From assembly GCA_943788445.1 (NCBI GenBank), contig CALSQH010000003.1, forward strand, positions 558,001-622,000: a stretch of DNA of 64,000 nt, in the 5' to 3' direction. The stretch is from an uncultured Pseudomonadales bacterium (lineage in GTDB: Bacteria > Pseudomonadota > Gammaproteobacteria > Pseudomonadales > Porticoccaceae). The first letter of the stretch is position 1. Each line of letters opens with the position of its first letter. The translations under genes and the position numbers were made by a program. Below the pieces are notes generated by a model. It worked only from the letters and a program-made list of their open reading frames with translations. It was not told the origin of the DNA and did no database searches. Positions 45,876 through 54,308 of this stretch are shown one piece after another.

Positions 45876-46340
45876 CTAACAAGATACCTCAGTCTCACCA
45901 CCACCACCGATTAGGAAGATACCTAACTCAGTAGAGTCAGTTGCATAGTAATCAACATGCAGATAACCGTAACCTGACACATCCTGAGCAGCAGCAAATG
46001 CCGTGCCCTGGTAGTTAAGGCTGGTATAGGTTAACTCGCCACCGTCAGTAGAGACCTGAGTAGATTGGCCCCAGTTTGGATTGAAGTCAGTGCCTACTAG
46101 ATCATCATAGCTATCACTAAAGATCGACAAAACACTGTCCGCGTCCTCAGTCGGCACTGGAGCATCAACTGCGTATACACTTGGCACTAAAAGAGCAAGT
46201 AAAGATAAAGATAAAAGACCCTTACTTATTGGTTTTAATATTGAACTAGTATTAGTAAGCGCCCCCCAAATGAGACTCGACGGCCTCACAACTGTTGAAC
46301 CACATGCCCCTAAAGACCGTAATTTTGTGTATATATTCAT
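45876..46340 (-). CDS. Giant protein segment 1: signal peptide and module A1
   Basis: 154 codons. Residues 1-38 are an unusually long polar leader, then KGLLSLSLLALLVPSVYA forms the hydrophobic core with cleavage before VDAPVP. Module A1 follows from SVLSIFSDSYDDLVGTDFNP to ELGIFLIGGGG, then the frame breaks at about 45876. At the break the DNA (GGTCTAACAAGATACCTCAG on the plus strand) combines two versions seen elsewhere (GGTTAACAAG... and CGTCTAAAAGTACCTCAG...). The conserved remainder of the module continues in the next frame (45790-45870). Confidence 0.75.
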   Translation of the reverse strand: MNIYTKLRSLGACGSTVVRPSSLIWGALTNTSSILKPISKGLLSLSLLALLVPSVYAVDAPVPTEDADSVLSIFSDSYDDLVGTDFNPNWGQSTQVSTDGGELTYTSLNYQGTAFAAAQDVSGYGYLHVDYYATDSTELGIFLIGGGGETEVSC

Positions 46341-47042
46341 TAATTCCCCCGGAATTTTTATTTATATCACTTCAGCTAAATATTTAAGATTAAAAAAATG
46401 AAGTAACTTTTTATTTCGCAGATCCAATAAACTACAGGCACTCAGCGCACCTATTCATCAATTAATCTACTTTTTTCTTTTTTATTAACCTGACAATCAA
46501 CCACAAAGATATTCCACATTTTTATATTATGCACTGCCTAACTTACAATAATTTGTCAGGTGGTATTTTTCACCAACGTGAATAATGTTTTAAAAATGAA
46601 CTAAAAACAAGTGGTTTATATAAATAAATTTAAATTGATTTATATAAAATTCACATAGCAGTTTATATTTGAATTCGACTCGAACACTCATACAATTATT
46701 GCCACCCGCAATAATTGTATGAGCCAAAAAAATTTCTAAGTTATGGAATTTAAATCATTAAATCATTTAAATCATTTAAATGGAAGTTTAATAAACAAAA
46801 TAATCATACTTTCCCTTGTACACCTTTTTTACCCGCAATTAGGGACTTCTATATATTCTCATTACCAAATCTATATGATTACACGCAGATGATGTGAACC
46901 TGAATCAACAGCATCAAGCATTTCGAGCCATGACCATGCAGCTAAGCAAATACTCTATTGGATGCATAACAGTATTGAGTCTCTGAATCGTCGTTTTAAA
47001 TTGGGTAATTGCATGCATTAATCACAATAGGGGGTATCCCCT
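46341..47042. other. A/T-rich 700-bp region between giant gene and racemase
   Basis: No gene is seen. It is strongly A/T-rich and must hold the promoter of the giant gene. It contains the perfect hairpin at 46687-46723 and short ATTTAAATCATT repeats near 46745-46785. Confidence 0.5.
46687..46723. repeat. Perfect 16-bp inverted repeat, loop CACCC
   Basis: CTCATACAATTATTGC pairs perfectly with GCAATAATTGTATGAG around a 5-nt loop. On the plus strand an A-run follows; on the minus strand no T-run follows, so it is not a normal terminator for the racemase gene. Possible operator, attenuator-like hairpin or trace of a mobile element. Confidence 0.75.
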
Positions 47043-48122
47043 TTACATAAATTCTTTCGAGACAAAGGGAGATGTCATAGCTCGCAGCAGTGCGCTGTAG
47101 TTGATGTGAAATTTAATTTCCTGACCAACAAACAGATCATCGATACTAGATTCCACCATAAGATGATCGCTACTAGACCCCAATATTTTTATTCCCACCG
47201 GAGGCCGCAGGCCGCAGCAATCAACATCCTGCCTGCCAATGGCGAGAATAGATTGCCGGATAGAACCTCGATCCATAACCGGCGCTGCATCGCCAAAAGC
47301 AGTCTGGGCAATATTGCCTGTGGGTTTTGTTGGTTTTAACTTTGATTCGATCACTTCTGCCACTAATGTAATTGCATCTGTGTGCAAGCCTTCAATCGGT
47401 TGGCTTTTAAGCGTTTCACAACCTAGCAGGATAGCCTCACCTAAGCGCAGATTATTGACGCGTCCGATTTTTGTTCCCTTGCCACTCAACGCCCAGTGTA
47501 AATTGGCCGAATTACCTCCCGATATTACGTCTAGCCTCAGATCAAACTTCGCCTCAACAGAGTCTGCCAATCTGGATAACTCTGCCATGTTAGTGCTATC
47601 CGGAGAGACACCACTGCGACAGGCGAGATTGGTACCTATACCTTTAAGCAAGATATGGGGCAAGCCAAGCACCTCACGAACTATAGCTAACAAATCCTCA
47701 GGCATTATCCCTTCGCGAAGATCGCCCAATTCAACCATCAACAATATTTGGTGAATGCGACCTTGCCGTTGAGCCTCAACAGAAAGTTTTTTAATCACTG
47801 CTATTTCTGTATTGCAGCTCGTGTCCGCATACATCACAACCTGAGCTGCCTGGCTAAGCATAGGTGAACGAATCAGCAGCATCGAAGCCTCTTTCGTCAA
47901 CCGATCGATTGGCGTATGACGCATGCTCTCGATGTTTTCGATACGCGAGTCCGCCAGCTCGTTAACGCCTGCCTGCAGCAACGTGGCGGCAATTTCCACC
48001 GAACCTAGTGTTGCCTTGGTAACAGCAGAGACTGAAATACCCTTTTTAGCGCATCGCACCACCAATTCATGTGCGTTGTGATAAATCTTGTCGAGATCAA
48101 TTTCCAGACGGGGGGCGCCCAT
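47043..48122 (-). CDS. PLP-dependent amino-acid racemase (alanine racemase N-terminal fold)
   Basis: 359 aa with an alanine-racemase-type barrel: RLEIDLDKIYHNAHELV, then Lys36 in VSAVTKATLG as the likely PLP lysine, and GGNSANLHWAL in the phosphate-binding region. It resembles the ornithine/amino-acid racemase branch rather than housekeeping Alr, and lacks obvious motifs of the Alr C-terminal domain. Its start overlaps the stop of the DUF1611 gene by one base (TAATG), so the two are translationally coupled and probably act on the same D-amino acid. The exact substrate is unknown. Confidence 0.8.
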   Translation of the reverse strand: MGAPRLEIDLDKIYHNAHELVVRCAKKGISVSAVTKATLGSVEIAATLLQAGVNELADSRIENIESMRHTPIDRLTKEASMLLIRSPMLSQAAQVVMYADTSCNTEIAVIKKLSVEAQRQGRIHQILLMVELGDLREGIMPEDLLAIVREVLGLPHILLKGIGTNLACRSGVSPDSTNMAELSRLADSVEAKFDLRLDVISGGNSANLHWALSGKGTKIGRVNNLRLGEAILLGCETLKSQPIEGLHTDAITLVAEVIESKLKPTKPTGNIAQTAFGDAAPVMDRGSIRQSILAIGRQDVDCCGLRPPVGIKILGSSSDHLMVESSIDDLFVGQEIKFHINYSALLRAMTSPFVSKEFM

Positions 48123-49306
48123 TAGGCTGCTGTCGGCAGGCTCACCCGAAGTTCCGGAAATGCAGCCATTACCATATCTATCAAATGTTTTGGAGAGCGT
48201 GTTAACGCGTCAGTGACAGGAATACCCAGCTCTTTCTCGTACCGGGTAATAGCAGCAGTCACTTCGACATCGATCATGTTTTCGTGATTAATGGTCAAAC
48301 CAATCACCTTAGTCTCAGCGAAGGTTTCAATCAAATTGATCTCTGATTCGGGTGCGGGTATTAGCATTTTTTCAAAGTCACAGCGATGCTTGCGCTTAGG
48401 GGCGTGCTGAAGCACTACACCGTTAGCGCAACTACCACGCAGAATAAAAGACGAGGACGAAAAAGCTGGGTGGCTCAAAGCGCCCTGCCCTTCGATAATA
48501 ATCACATCCGGTTTTTCATTTTCAAAGGCTTCAACAATGGTTGCCTCTAGTTCACCCACACAAAACTGTGATGGAATCGCATCTAGCGCAACACCATAAC
48601 GGGCACCCTGAATCAACCCGGTCTGGCCGGTTCCGATCATCACCGCTCTTATACCACAATCGTTAAGAGCCTTAGTCAGAACAGTCGCCGTAGTGCGTTT
48701 TCCAATCGCACAGTCAGTGCCAAGCACAGCAATACGAGGACAGGTTACTTCGGCAATGCGGCCACTGAACATACGCAAATCTTTTTTCGCACGCGGCTTG
48801 CGCACATCGAGAATTTCTACCTGACTTGCCTCACAGGCGGCAATAAATATCGGATCATCGTTAAGAAACTCATGCAAGCCATTAACGATATTCATACCAT
48901 GACTGATTGCCTCAAGTATCAGGCTGCGTTCATGGAGGGATAACATACCGCTGGAAGGTGCCATACCAAAGATAAAATAATCCGGCACCGTTCCCGCCGC
49001 TGCCAATGCGTCAGCAAGATCTCGACACAGGGGGATACCATTGTTTTTTTCATCCAGCACCATACCGGTATCAAGCCCAGCCTTTTCGCTATCGATAACC
49101 GAAAGGATTCTATATTTCTCCGAAGAGCGCACCAGCCCGTTGGCTGTTTTACCATCAAGCGCAGCAAAGTTACCTTCGCAATAGACAATGGCTGTATTCG
49201 CTCGGCGCTTGGTTAGTAGTGGTTTTAACGGCAAGTTCACCGTTACGTCTTTCTTGAGGACAGTGGATCGTTTAATAGCAGGTAAGCTGCACGGCTTTGC
49301 AGACAT
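48122..49306 (-). CDS. DUF1611 family protein (DgcN-like)
   Basis: 394 aa with a Rossmann-like N-terminal domain and a P-loop domain from about residue 190 (VLGTDCAIGKRTTA) with VIIIEGQGALSHPAF. DUF1611 proteins next to amino-acid epimerases or racemases have been linked to D-glutamate use (DgcN, acting as an N-acetyltransferase). AAGGA lies 7 nt before the ATG. The first 30 residues (CSLPAIKRSTVLKKD) look like an extension compared with the core family. Coupled to the downstream racemase. Confidence 0.78.
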   Translation of the reverse strand: MSAKPCSLPAIKRSTVLKKDVTVNLPLKPLLTKRRANTAIVYCEGNFAALDGKTANGLVRSSEKYRILSVIDSEKAGLDTGMVLDEKNNGIPLCRDLADALAAAGTVPDYFIFGMAPSSGMLSLHERSLILEAISHGMNIVNGLHEFLNDDPIFIAACEASQVEILDVRKPRAKKDLRMFSGRIAEVTCPRIAVLGTDCAIGKRTTATVLTKALNDCGIRAVMIGTGQTGLIQGARYGVALDAIPSQFCVGELEATIVEAFENEKPDVIIIEGQGALSHPAFSSSSFILRGSCANGVVLQHAPKRKHRCDFEKMLIPAPESEINLIETFAETKVIGLTINHENMIDVEVTAAITRYEKELGIPVTDALTRSPKHLIDMVMAAFPELRVSLPTAA

Positions 49307-49823
49307 CTCGATTCCTTGAGAGTAAAGCTCAGAGGAGGCGACAAGATCGAGTCGACCGGAATTGGTCGAATGTCAACGAGAAGTCCCGCTAAGTGAGTAC
49401 CAAGGGAAAAATATCCCGCTGGCTATGAAGAAGTGATCGATCACTATAACACAGGCACCAACTTATTAATTAAGCTCAGGAAAACTAATTATTTCACCAC
49501 CCTGCGCGTAACTGCCAATAACAATCTCTCCACCGTTTAAATCCATCACACGCTTTAGTTAAGTTATATAAAACAGTAGGCAAAGGGCAGCCCCAGCGAC
49601 TGCCCTTTCATTTTTAGTTTTCATCATATGCCCCCTTATCGATTTAAAATGTCCATTCGTCTTGTATGGATAATCCAAACACACTGTAACTATAGTATTA
49701 GCACTGATTTAGTATTAAAGTCCGCCCGAATTACTAAATCCTCACGATCAAAAAATGAGGGTTGCAGTGACATTGAAATAGCCCCTGCCAGCCCTATTCA
49801 TAATAACAATTAGAGCTCAGAAA
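49307..49823. other. Divergent intergenic region with palindromes
   Basis: 517 bp between divergent genes. Candidate operator-like palindromes upstream of the DUF1611 gene: TCGACC-N6-GGTCGA (49352-49369) and GTGATCGATCAC (49432-49443). On the minus strand, 49550-49470, a short frame reads MDLNGGEIVIGSYAQGGEII and SFPELN-stop, which may be a gene remnant. A terminator-like hairpin lies at 49582-49615. Confidence 0.5.
49582..49615 (+). terminator. Intrinsic terminator-like hairpin
   Basis: AAAGGGCAG (49582-49590), 9-nt loop, CTGCCCTTT (49600-49608), then CATTTTTAG. Good stem, modest T-run on the plus strand. No intact gene lies upstream in that direction, so it may mark a lost gene or guard the downstream promoter. 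Confidence 0.6.
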
Positions 49824-50080
49824 ATGTCTTTCATTACACTTTTGTTTTTCAGAAAAAAACTACTGCTTATAACCTTGATCAGTCTTCTTTCAGCCTGTGG
49901 CGGGGGAGCTACTGGCGGGGGAGCTACCGACGCGGAACTACCGACAGCGGAGCTACTGACAGCGGAGCTACTGACGGCGGAGCTACTGACGGCGGAGCTA
50001 CCGATGGCGGAGCTACTGACGGGGGATCTACCGATGGCGGATCTACCGATGGCGGGGCTGATGGTACTTCTGCTGTTGAA

Positions 50081-50515
50081 ATGATCGAAGGCTTTGGCGG
50101 CGCATTGGTTGAGAATGAGACCTTTACCTTCCCAGCAGGCGCAGAAGTCTGGGCTGGCTTTGCTAACCTCAATACTGATATCTATCCTTTCACATTCGCC
50201 AGCGGCGGCACCATCACCTTTACCGCTGCAGTTGCAGCAGGTGGCGCTGATACCAATGTTTACTTTAGATTTGAGCGTTTACCTCACCCAGATGTTGAAC
50301 CCTCGTTTAATTTAAATCCTATTCTGATCAGCGGTGAAACCGAGCAACAATATACAGTGGCTGTTCCTGCACAAGCGGCATCTAACACCTACGAATCGTT
50401 CCTTTTATACGTCGTTGAGCGTGACTCAGCGGTTATGGTTAAGAACATTGTAGTGATAGATAGTAGTACTGGCGGAGCTTCTGATGGCGGTACTTCTGAT
50501 GGCGGTAGCTTCTGA
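50081..50515 (+). CDS. Lipoprotein segment: carbohydrate-module-like beta domain
   Basis: 144 codons: MIEGFGGALVENETFTFPAG then FANLNTDIYPFTFASGGTIT and FLLYVVERDSAVMVKNIVVI. The strand pattern and closing VKNIVVID resemble beta-sandwich carbohydrate-binding modules. The true frame continues upstream through the TDGG tether; ATG 50081 is internal. Ends in the SDGG tether where the frame is lost. Confidence 0.6.
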   Translation: MIEGFGGALVENETFTFPAGAEVWAGFANLNTDIYPFTFASGGTITFTAAVAAGGADTNVYFRFERLPHPDVEPSFNLNPILISGETEQQYTVAVPAQAASNTYESFLLYVVERDSAVMVKNIVVIDSSTGGASDGGTSDGGSF

Positions 50516-52103
50516 TGGAGGAGCTTCTGATGGAGGAGCTTCTGATGAAGGGGCTTCTGATGGAGGGTCTACCGACGGCGTTACCTCCGCACCCCCCTCA
50601 AGCACCGCACCTTTTGATACAGCCCGTGCCGGCAAACTGGATGGCTCAAAAATTTGGCAGCTACCGGATTCCCCCGCTGGCGATCGACCTGACCAATGCT
50701 GGCTAGCCGTTGGCTCTGATGCCAGTGGTGAGATCTATATCTCCGGTCACGACCATATCAATAACTCAATGATGTATCGACTGTATCAAAGCGACGACAA
50801 GGTTCGCTGGATTGGCGATGCGCGCACCGCATCCGAGGCGGCCAACAACTGGCAGTCGAATGAAAGCGCAGAGAAATTCCATACTCGACCTATTCACCAT
50901 AACGACAACGTCTATGTCGCCACGCTGGATAATTCCAATATGAACAACGAGTTTTTAAATACTCGTGGTTTCCACTGGTACGGTTACAGCCTGCCGGACA
51001 ATATCTTTAATGATCTAAGCGCAAGCGAAGCCAATGGTGTAGGTGCACCCACATTGCAGCTGGCCACCATTCAAGTAGATCCGATCAACAACCTACTCTA
51101 CGGTATGTCAATTCCCGAGAACAAACTGGTTCGTTACGATATTGAACAGGGTACCACCACCGTTCTTGGCAAGCCCAGCGCTTGGGGCAGCAATTACTTT
51201 TATACCAATCGCTTTATGTGGGTAGACTCTCGCGGTCGTGTCTACATCAGTGGCGGCTCTTCGCGCGGCCAGTGGAATCAGGGTGAGCCCAGCAATGTGT
51301 TTGATCATATCTGGTACTACGACCCCGTCACCGGCTTTGGCGAGTTGCCAAAGTTTGCCTTGCAGGGACCCAATTCAATGGAAGTGGGCCAGTGGGATAG
51401 AAAGCATGAAAACCTCTATACCAGCGATGATCAAGGCAATATCTATAAATTTAACGATGCCGCGGCCAGCTGGACCTTTTTGGGCCGACCGAATTTCCCC
51501 GCCAACTATAAAACCTGGGTATTTCAGCTCTCCGCCGACAACCAGAAAATCTATATAGGCCAAAGCGACGGCGCGGGGCCAAACACCATACATGAGTTTG
51601 ATATCGCCAGCGGCAGTTCTTACGAGCTGCTGAAAATCAGCGACCTCGATGATGTGGCGGCCACAGAAGACTTTATCACCGGCTATGATTCCTGGGACAG
51701 TGAGGGCAGTTTTTATATTGCCGACTTCAGCATGTACGACGGCGACAACGTCTATATGCTCGGCATTAACCCAGTACGTATAAAAGCCGCCAAGGGAATC
51801 CTCTCTGAACTGGTTGAAGTAAGTGTCGTGCCTCAGGGCAGTAATATCAGCCTAACGCGCAGTGGCTCAAATAGCGTGGCGCTGGAAGTGCTTTACGAGG
51901 TTAAGGGGTTTGATGCTAACGGCGTATTGGTCAATACCGGCTACGGCACGCTTAACGTTGGCGCCCAGCAAAGCAACCTGACCTTTAGCGCCTCAAGTCT
52001 TATTCGGGCGACTGGCAGCGGTATTGTCAGTGAAACGTTCTCGGTGATTCCGGATGGTAATGACTATGTAACGGGTTCTGGCACCAAAGTTAATATTCAA
52101 TAA
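50484..52103 (+). CDS. Lipoprotein segment: beta-propeller-like domain
   Basis: 539 codons; the first dozen residues (MAVLLMAVA) are out-of-frame tether. After SDGGASDEGASDGGSTDG comes a large domain with recurring blade-like strands: GEIYISGHDHINN, LQLATIQVDPINNLLYGMSI, RGRVYISGGSSRG, ENLYTSDDQGNIYKFND, NQKIYIGQSDGAGPNTIHEF, suggesting a six- or seven-bladed propeller (residues about 60-430), then a beta domain at the end (VSVVPQGSNISLTRSGSNS). No enzyme motif is recognised. A terminator follows 22 bp after the stop. Confidence 0.65.
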   Translation: MAVLLMAVASDGGASDGGASDEGASDGGSTDGVTSAPPSSTAPFDTARAGKLDGSKIWQLPDSPAGDRPDQCWLAVGSDASGEIYISGHDHINNSMMYRLYQSDDKVRWIGDARTASEAANNWQSNESAEKFHTRPIHHNDNVYVATLDNSNMNNEFLNTRGFHWYGYSLPDNIFNDLSASEANGVGAPTLQLATIQVDPINNLLYGMSIPENKLVRYDIEQGTTTVLGKPSAWGSNYFYTNRFMWVDSRGRVYISGGSSRGQWNQGEPSNVFDHIWYYDPVTGFGELPKFALQGPNSMEVGQWDRKHENLYTSDDQGNIYKFNDAAASWTFLGRPNFPANYKTWVFQLSADNQKIYIGQSDGAGPNTIHEFDIASGSSYELLKISDLDDVAATEDFITGYDSWDSEGSFYIADFSMYDGDNVYMLGINPVRIKAAKGILSELVEVSVVPQGSNISLTRSGSNSVALEVLYEVKGFDANGVLVNTGYGTLNVGAQQSNLTFSASSLIRATGSGIVSETFSVIPDGNDYVTGSGTKVNIQ

Positions 52104-52124
52104 CCTGCGACTTTTTCCCGCATC

Positions 52125-52162
52125 AAAAAAGCCCGCGATGGATAACCATGGCGGGCTTTTTT
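52125..52162 (+). terminator. Bidirectional intrinsic terminator
   Basis: AAAAAAGCCCGCGATGG (52125-52141), loop ATAA, CCATGGCGGGCTTTTTT (52146-52162), with one internal mismatch. A-run and T-run on both sides suit both the plus-strand lipoprotein gene and the convergent permease gene. Confidence 0.88.
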
Positions 52163-52216
52163 AATAAGCTTTTTTTAACTAGCTTTTCTAACTAACAGCT
52201 CTTAACGAGCCGCTAT

Positions 52217-53467
52217 TCAATAGGCTGCTTTAACAAGCTGCTTCTCGCTAGCACCGTTCAATGCATACCAACCGATATAGATATAACAGAGCATTGGCAC
52301 AATAAAGCTAAGCTGAATACCGATCATATCCGCAGCGACACCCTGTATAAGCGGTATCAATGCGCCACCAACAATCGCCTGACAGACCAGACCAGAACCT
52401 TTACTGGTCATTGAACCTAGGCCTTTAACAGCCAGCGTAAAGATAGTTGGGAACATAATTGAGTTAAAGAAGCCAACCGCCAGAATAGACCACATAGCAA
52501 CATCGCCTGTAGTGTTCATGCTGACAATGATCATAACGATAGCGATTAGAGCATTAACAGCAAGGTATTTGGTCGCTGCAATATAGTTCATTAAAGCCGC
52601 ACCAACCAGACGGCCAATCATTGCTGCACCCCAGTAATAGGCAACCATCTTACCGGCCTCCGCTGAACTCATTCCGACAATAGCTTCCTCCTTAAAGTAG
52701 TCGACCAGAAAGCTACCAATAGCAACTTCACCACCCACATAGAGGAAAATTGCCAAAGCACCTAATACCAACGAGCGACGACCCCAAACACTTTCACCAG
52801 TATCTGCTGTTGCTTCAACATGGGCGAGCACAGGTAACTTAATAAACCTGAATACCAATGCAGCGGTCACAAGCAAAGCACCTAGTAGCACATAAGGCAT
52901 CTGCACGGCAGAGGCATCCGCAGCCACCGCACCCAGAATCAGTGCCGAACCCACAAGAGGTCCCACGGTTGTACCAAAAGAGTTAGCCGCCTGCGCCAGA
53001 TTCAAACGACTAGCTGCAGTTTTTTCAGGCCCAAGTGCTGCTACGTAAGGGTTAGCCGCAACCTGCAAAATAGTGATACCACTGGCCAGCACAAAGAAAG
53101 CAAACAGAAACAACCCATAGACATGTACTTCCGCAGAGGGGTAAAACAACAAGCAACCCGCTGCTGTGGTTAAGAGCCCGAGCACAATACCCTGCTGATA
53201 ACCCACCTTATCAATTAGCTTGCCGGCAAAAGGCGAGACAATAAAGTAGGCACCAAAGAAGCAGAACTGCACCAGCATCGCCTGAGTGTAGTTAAGATCA
53301 AAAGACTCTCTTAAAAACGGGATTAAAATATCATTTAGAACGGTAATAAAGCCCCAGAAGAAAAACAGACAGGTCATTGCGATAAACGCAAATGTCTGTG
53401 TGCCCTGTTCCTGGCCGTCGGCCGCTGTTGCTGTTGCTGTTGAATTTCCTGCAGTTGGACCTGCCAT
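52217..53467 (-). CDS. FucP-type sugar permease (FHS/MFS)
   Basis: Inner-membrane proton symporter of the fucose/glucose/galactose-permease branch of the major facilitator superfamily. Start taken at ATG 53467; a TTG four codons upstream is possible. A low-complexity Ala/Thr leader precedes twelve helices. Family blocks: FFFWGFITVLNDILIPFL, FAGKLIDKVGYQQGI, LQVAANPYVAALGPEKTAASRLNLAQAANSFG. The sugar cannot be named. No regulator or catabolic enzyme for a sugar is adjacent; the TetR/icmF genes upstream concern acyl-CoA chemistry. Confidence 0.88.
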   Translation of the reverse strand: MAGPTAGNSTATATAADGQEQGTQTFAFIAMTCLFFFWGFITVLNDILIPFLRESFDLNYTQAMLVQFCFFGAYFIVSPFAGKLIDKVGYQQGIVLGLLTTAAGCLLFYPSAEVHVYGLFLFAFFVLASGITILQVAANPYVAALGPEKTAASRLNLAQAANSFGTTVGPLVGSALILGAVAADASAVQMPYVLLGALLVTAALVFRFIKLPVLAHVEATADTGESVWGRRSLVLGALAIFLYVGGEVAIGSFLVDYFKEEAIVGMSSAEAGKMVAYYWGAAMIGRLVGAALMNYIAATKYLAVNALIAIVMIIVSMNTTGDVAMWSILAVGFFNSIMFPTIFTLAVKGLGSMTSKGSGLVCQAIVGGALIPLIQGVAADMIGIQLSFIVPMLCYIYIGWYALNGASEKQLVKAAY

Positions 53468-53623
53468 GTTTGCCCCCAAAAATTAGTGTTAATTTATAAT
53501 TGTTTTATTAACCACCAAGATTAGTGGGGCTGCGCCAGCCATGCAAGCTGTGTATGCTACAGGCAGGCTATTTGGTCGCAAGATAGCGGTTCTTTATCGA
53601 CTTTGAGGGATTTTACGAACTTA

Positions 53624-54248
53624 TTAAGTCTGAACGGCCAGCATTGCAGCCATAACCTGTTTCAGGCCATTGTGCAGTGAACGCATCTCATCGAGATTAT
53701 CAGGATCGCTCATCCAGTGATAGACAATGCCACTAACTGACGCGGTAAAGTGATCGGCAATCAGTTCAACATCAACCGTTGGCGCCACCACCCCCATATC
53801 AATACCCTGCTCAATCCAGCCAATCACATCACGCACGGCGGCGTTTATGAATACCCAAAATAACAGCTTTAAGCTGTGACTCAGGGGCCGGCGATTCAAA
53901 CCATAAACGGTAAAAGGCCTCGACATGCTTAGGCGCATCTTCACAGAACTTAATATGGGCATCCAGCGCAGCGGCAATAGCCTGGTAGCCACACCTGCCC
54001 TCAGTGACATCAGTCAGCTCCGCCAGCCATTTATCACCCACGGATCTAAGCACAAAATCAAATAGCCCAGCTTTATTGCCAAATCGATAACCGGCAAGCC
54101 CCCGTGAGTAACCCGCCCTTTCGCCGACATCTTTTAAGGTCGCCTGCCCAGCGCCGCGCTCAACAATTAAATCCACCGCCGCTTCAAGCATTTTTGCATC
54201 GGATATCTCTTTGCGTTCAATCTGGGTAAGGCGCAGGGCTTTGGCCAT
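53624..54248 (-). pseudogene. TetR-family regulator, single frameshift
   Basis: First segment (54248-53829): MAKALRLTQIERKEISDAKM, HTH with ATLKDVGERAGYSRGLAGYRFGNKAGLF, ending ILGIHKRRRA-stop. Second segment, in another frame, continues DVIGWIEQGIDMGVVAPTVD to the stop at 53624. Removing one base near 53838 joins HKRRRA to DVIGWIEQG. The intact protein would be about 207 aa, normal for TetR. It is next to icmF on the same strand and would be its likely regulator. True mutation or sequencing error cannot be told apart here. Confidence 0.82.
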
Positions 54249-54308
54249 TCTCTATACTCTTTATACTGTTTAACTTTTTATTAATAATTTTTTAACGCTC
54301 AAGCTGGA

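Larger units (their letters stand above)
36884..46340 (-). other. Giant modular secreted protein locus (one gene, several frameshifts)
   Basis: The reading segments from 46340 down to 36884 form one continuous series of protein modules and are best read as a single gene of about 3,100 codons. Order: long signal peptide (cleavage near VYA-VDA); beta-rich module A about eleven times; module B three times; module C once; Glu/Pro linkers (EPEPEPE) between modules; an Ig-like DUF5011-type domain (DTTAPVITLTGEASV); thrombospondin-3 repeat; an array of seven CWG-type RCC1-like repeats; another thrombospondin-3 stretch; a second array of seven. Frameshifts separate the segments; most sit where the sequence is a hybrid of variants from other copies. 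Probably a surface adhesin or polysaccharide-binding protein. A GGGGG-type ribosome site precedes the start, and a strong terminator follows the end. Confidence 0.75.
49824..52103 (+). other. Lipoprotein with beta domain and propeller (one gene, two frameshifts)
   Basis: Three overlapping reading segments form one protein. It starts MSFITLLFFRKKLLLITLIS with lipobox LLSAC (Cys24) and GGG-rich tether. The tether DNA at about 49925-50060 reads out of frame as ELLTAELL, while in the frame of the next segment it encodes repeated TDGGA/TDGGS, so a 1-nt shift occurred near 49931. A second tether (SDGGAS) shifts frame near 50508: GGCGGTAGCTTCTGATGG is a hybrid of GGCGGAGCTTCTGATGG and GGCGGTACTTCTGATGG. 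The intact product would be about 760 aa, exported to the cell surface or outer membrane. Confidence 0.7.

Noticed and set aside
53624..54248. Two separate small TetR-related genes
   Set aside because: The segments are the N- and C-terminal parts of one protein joined by a 1-base correction.
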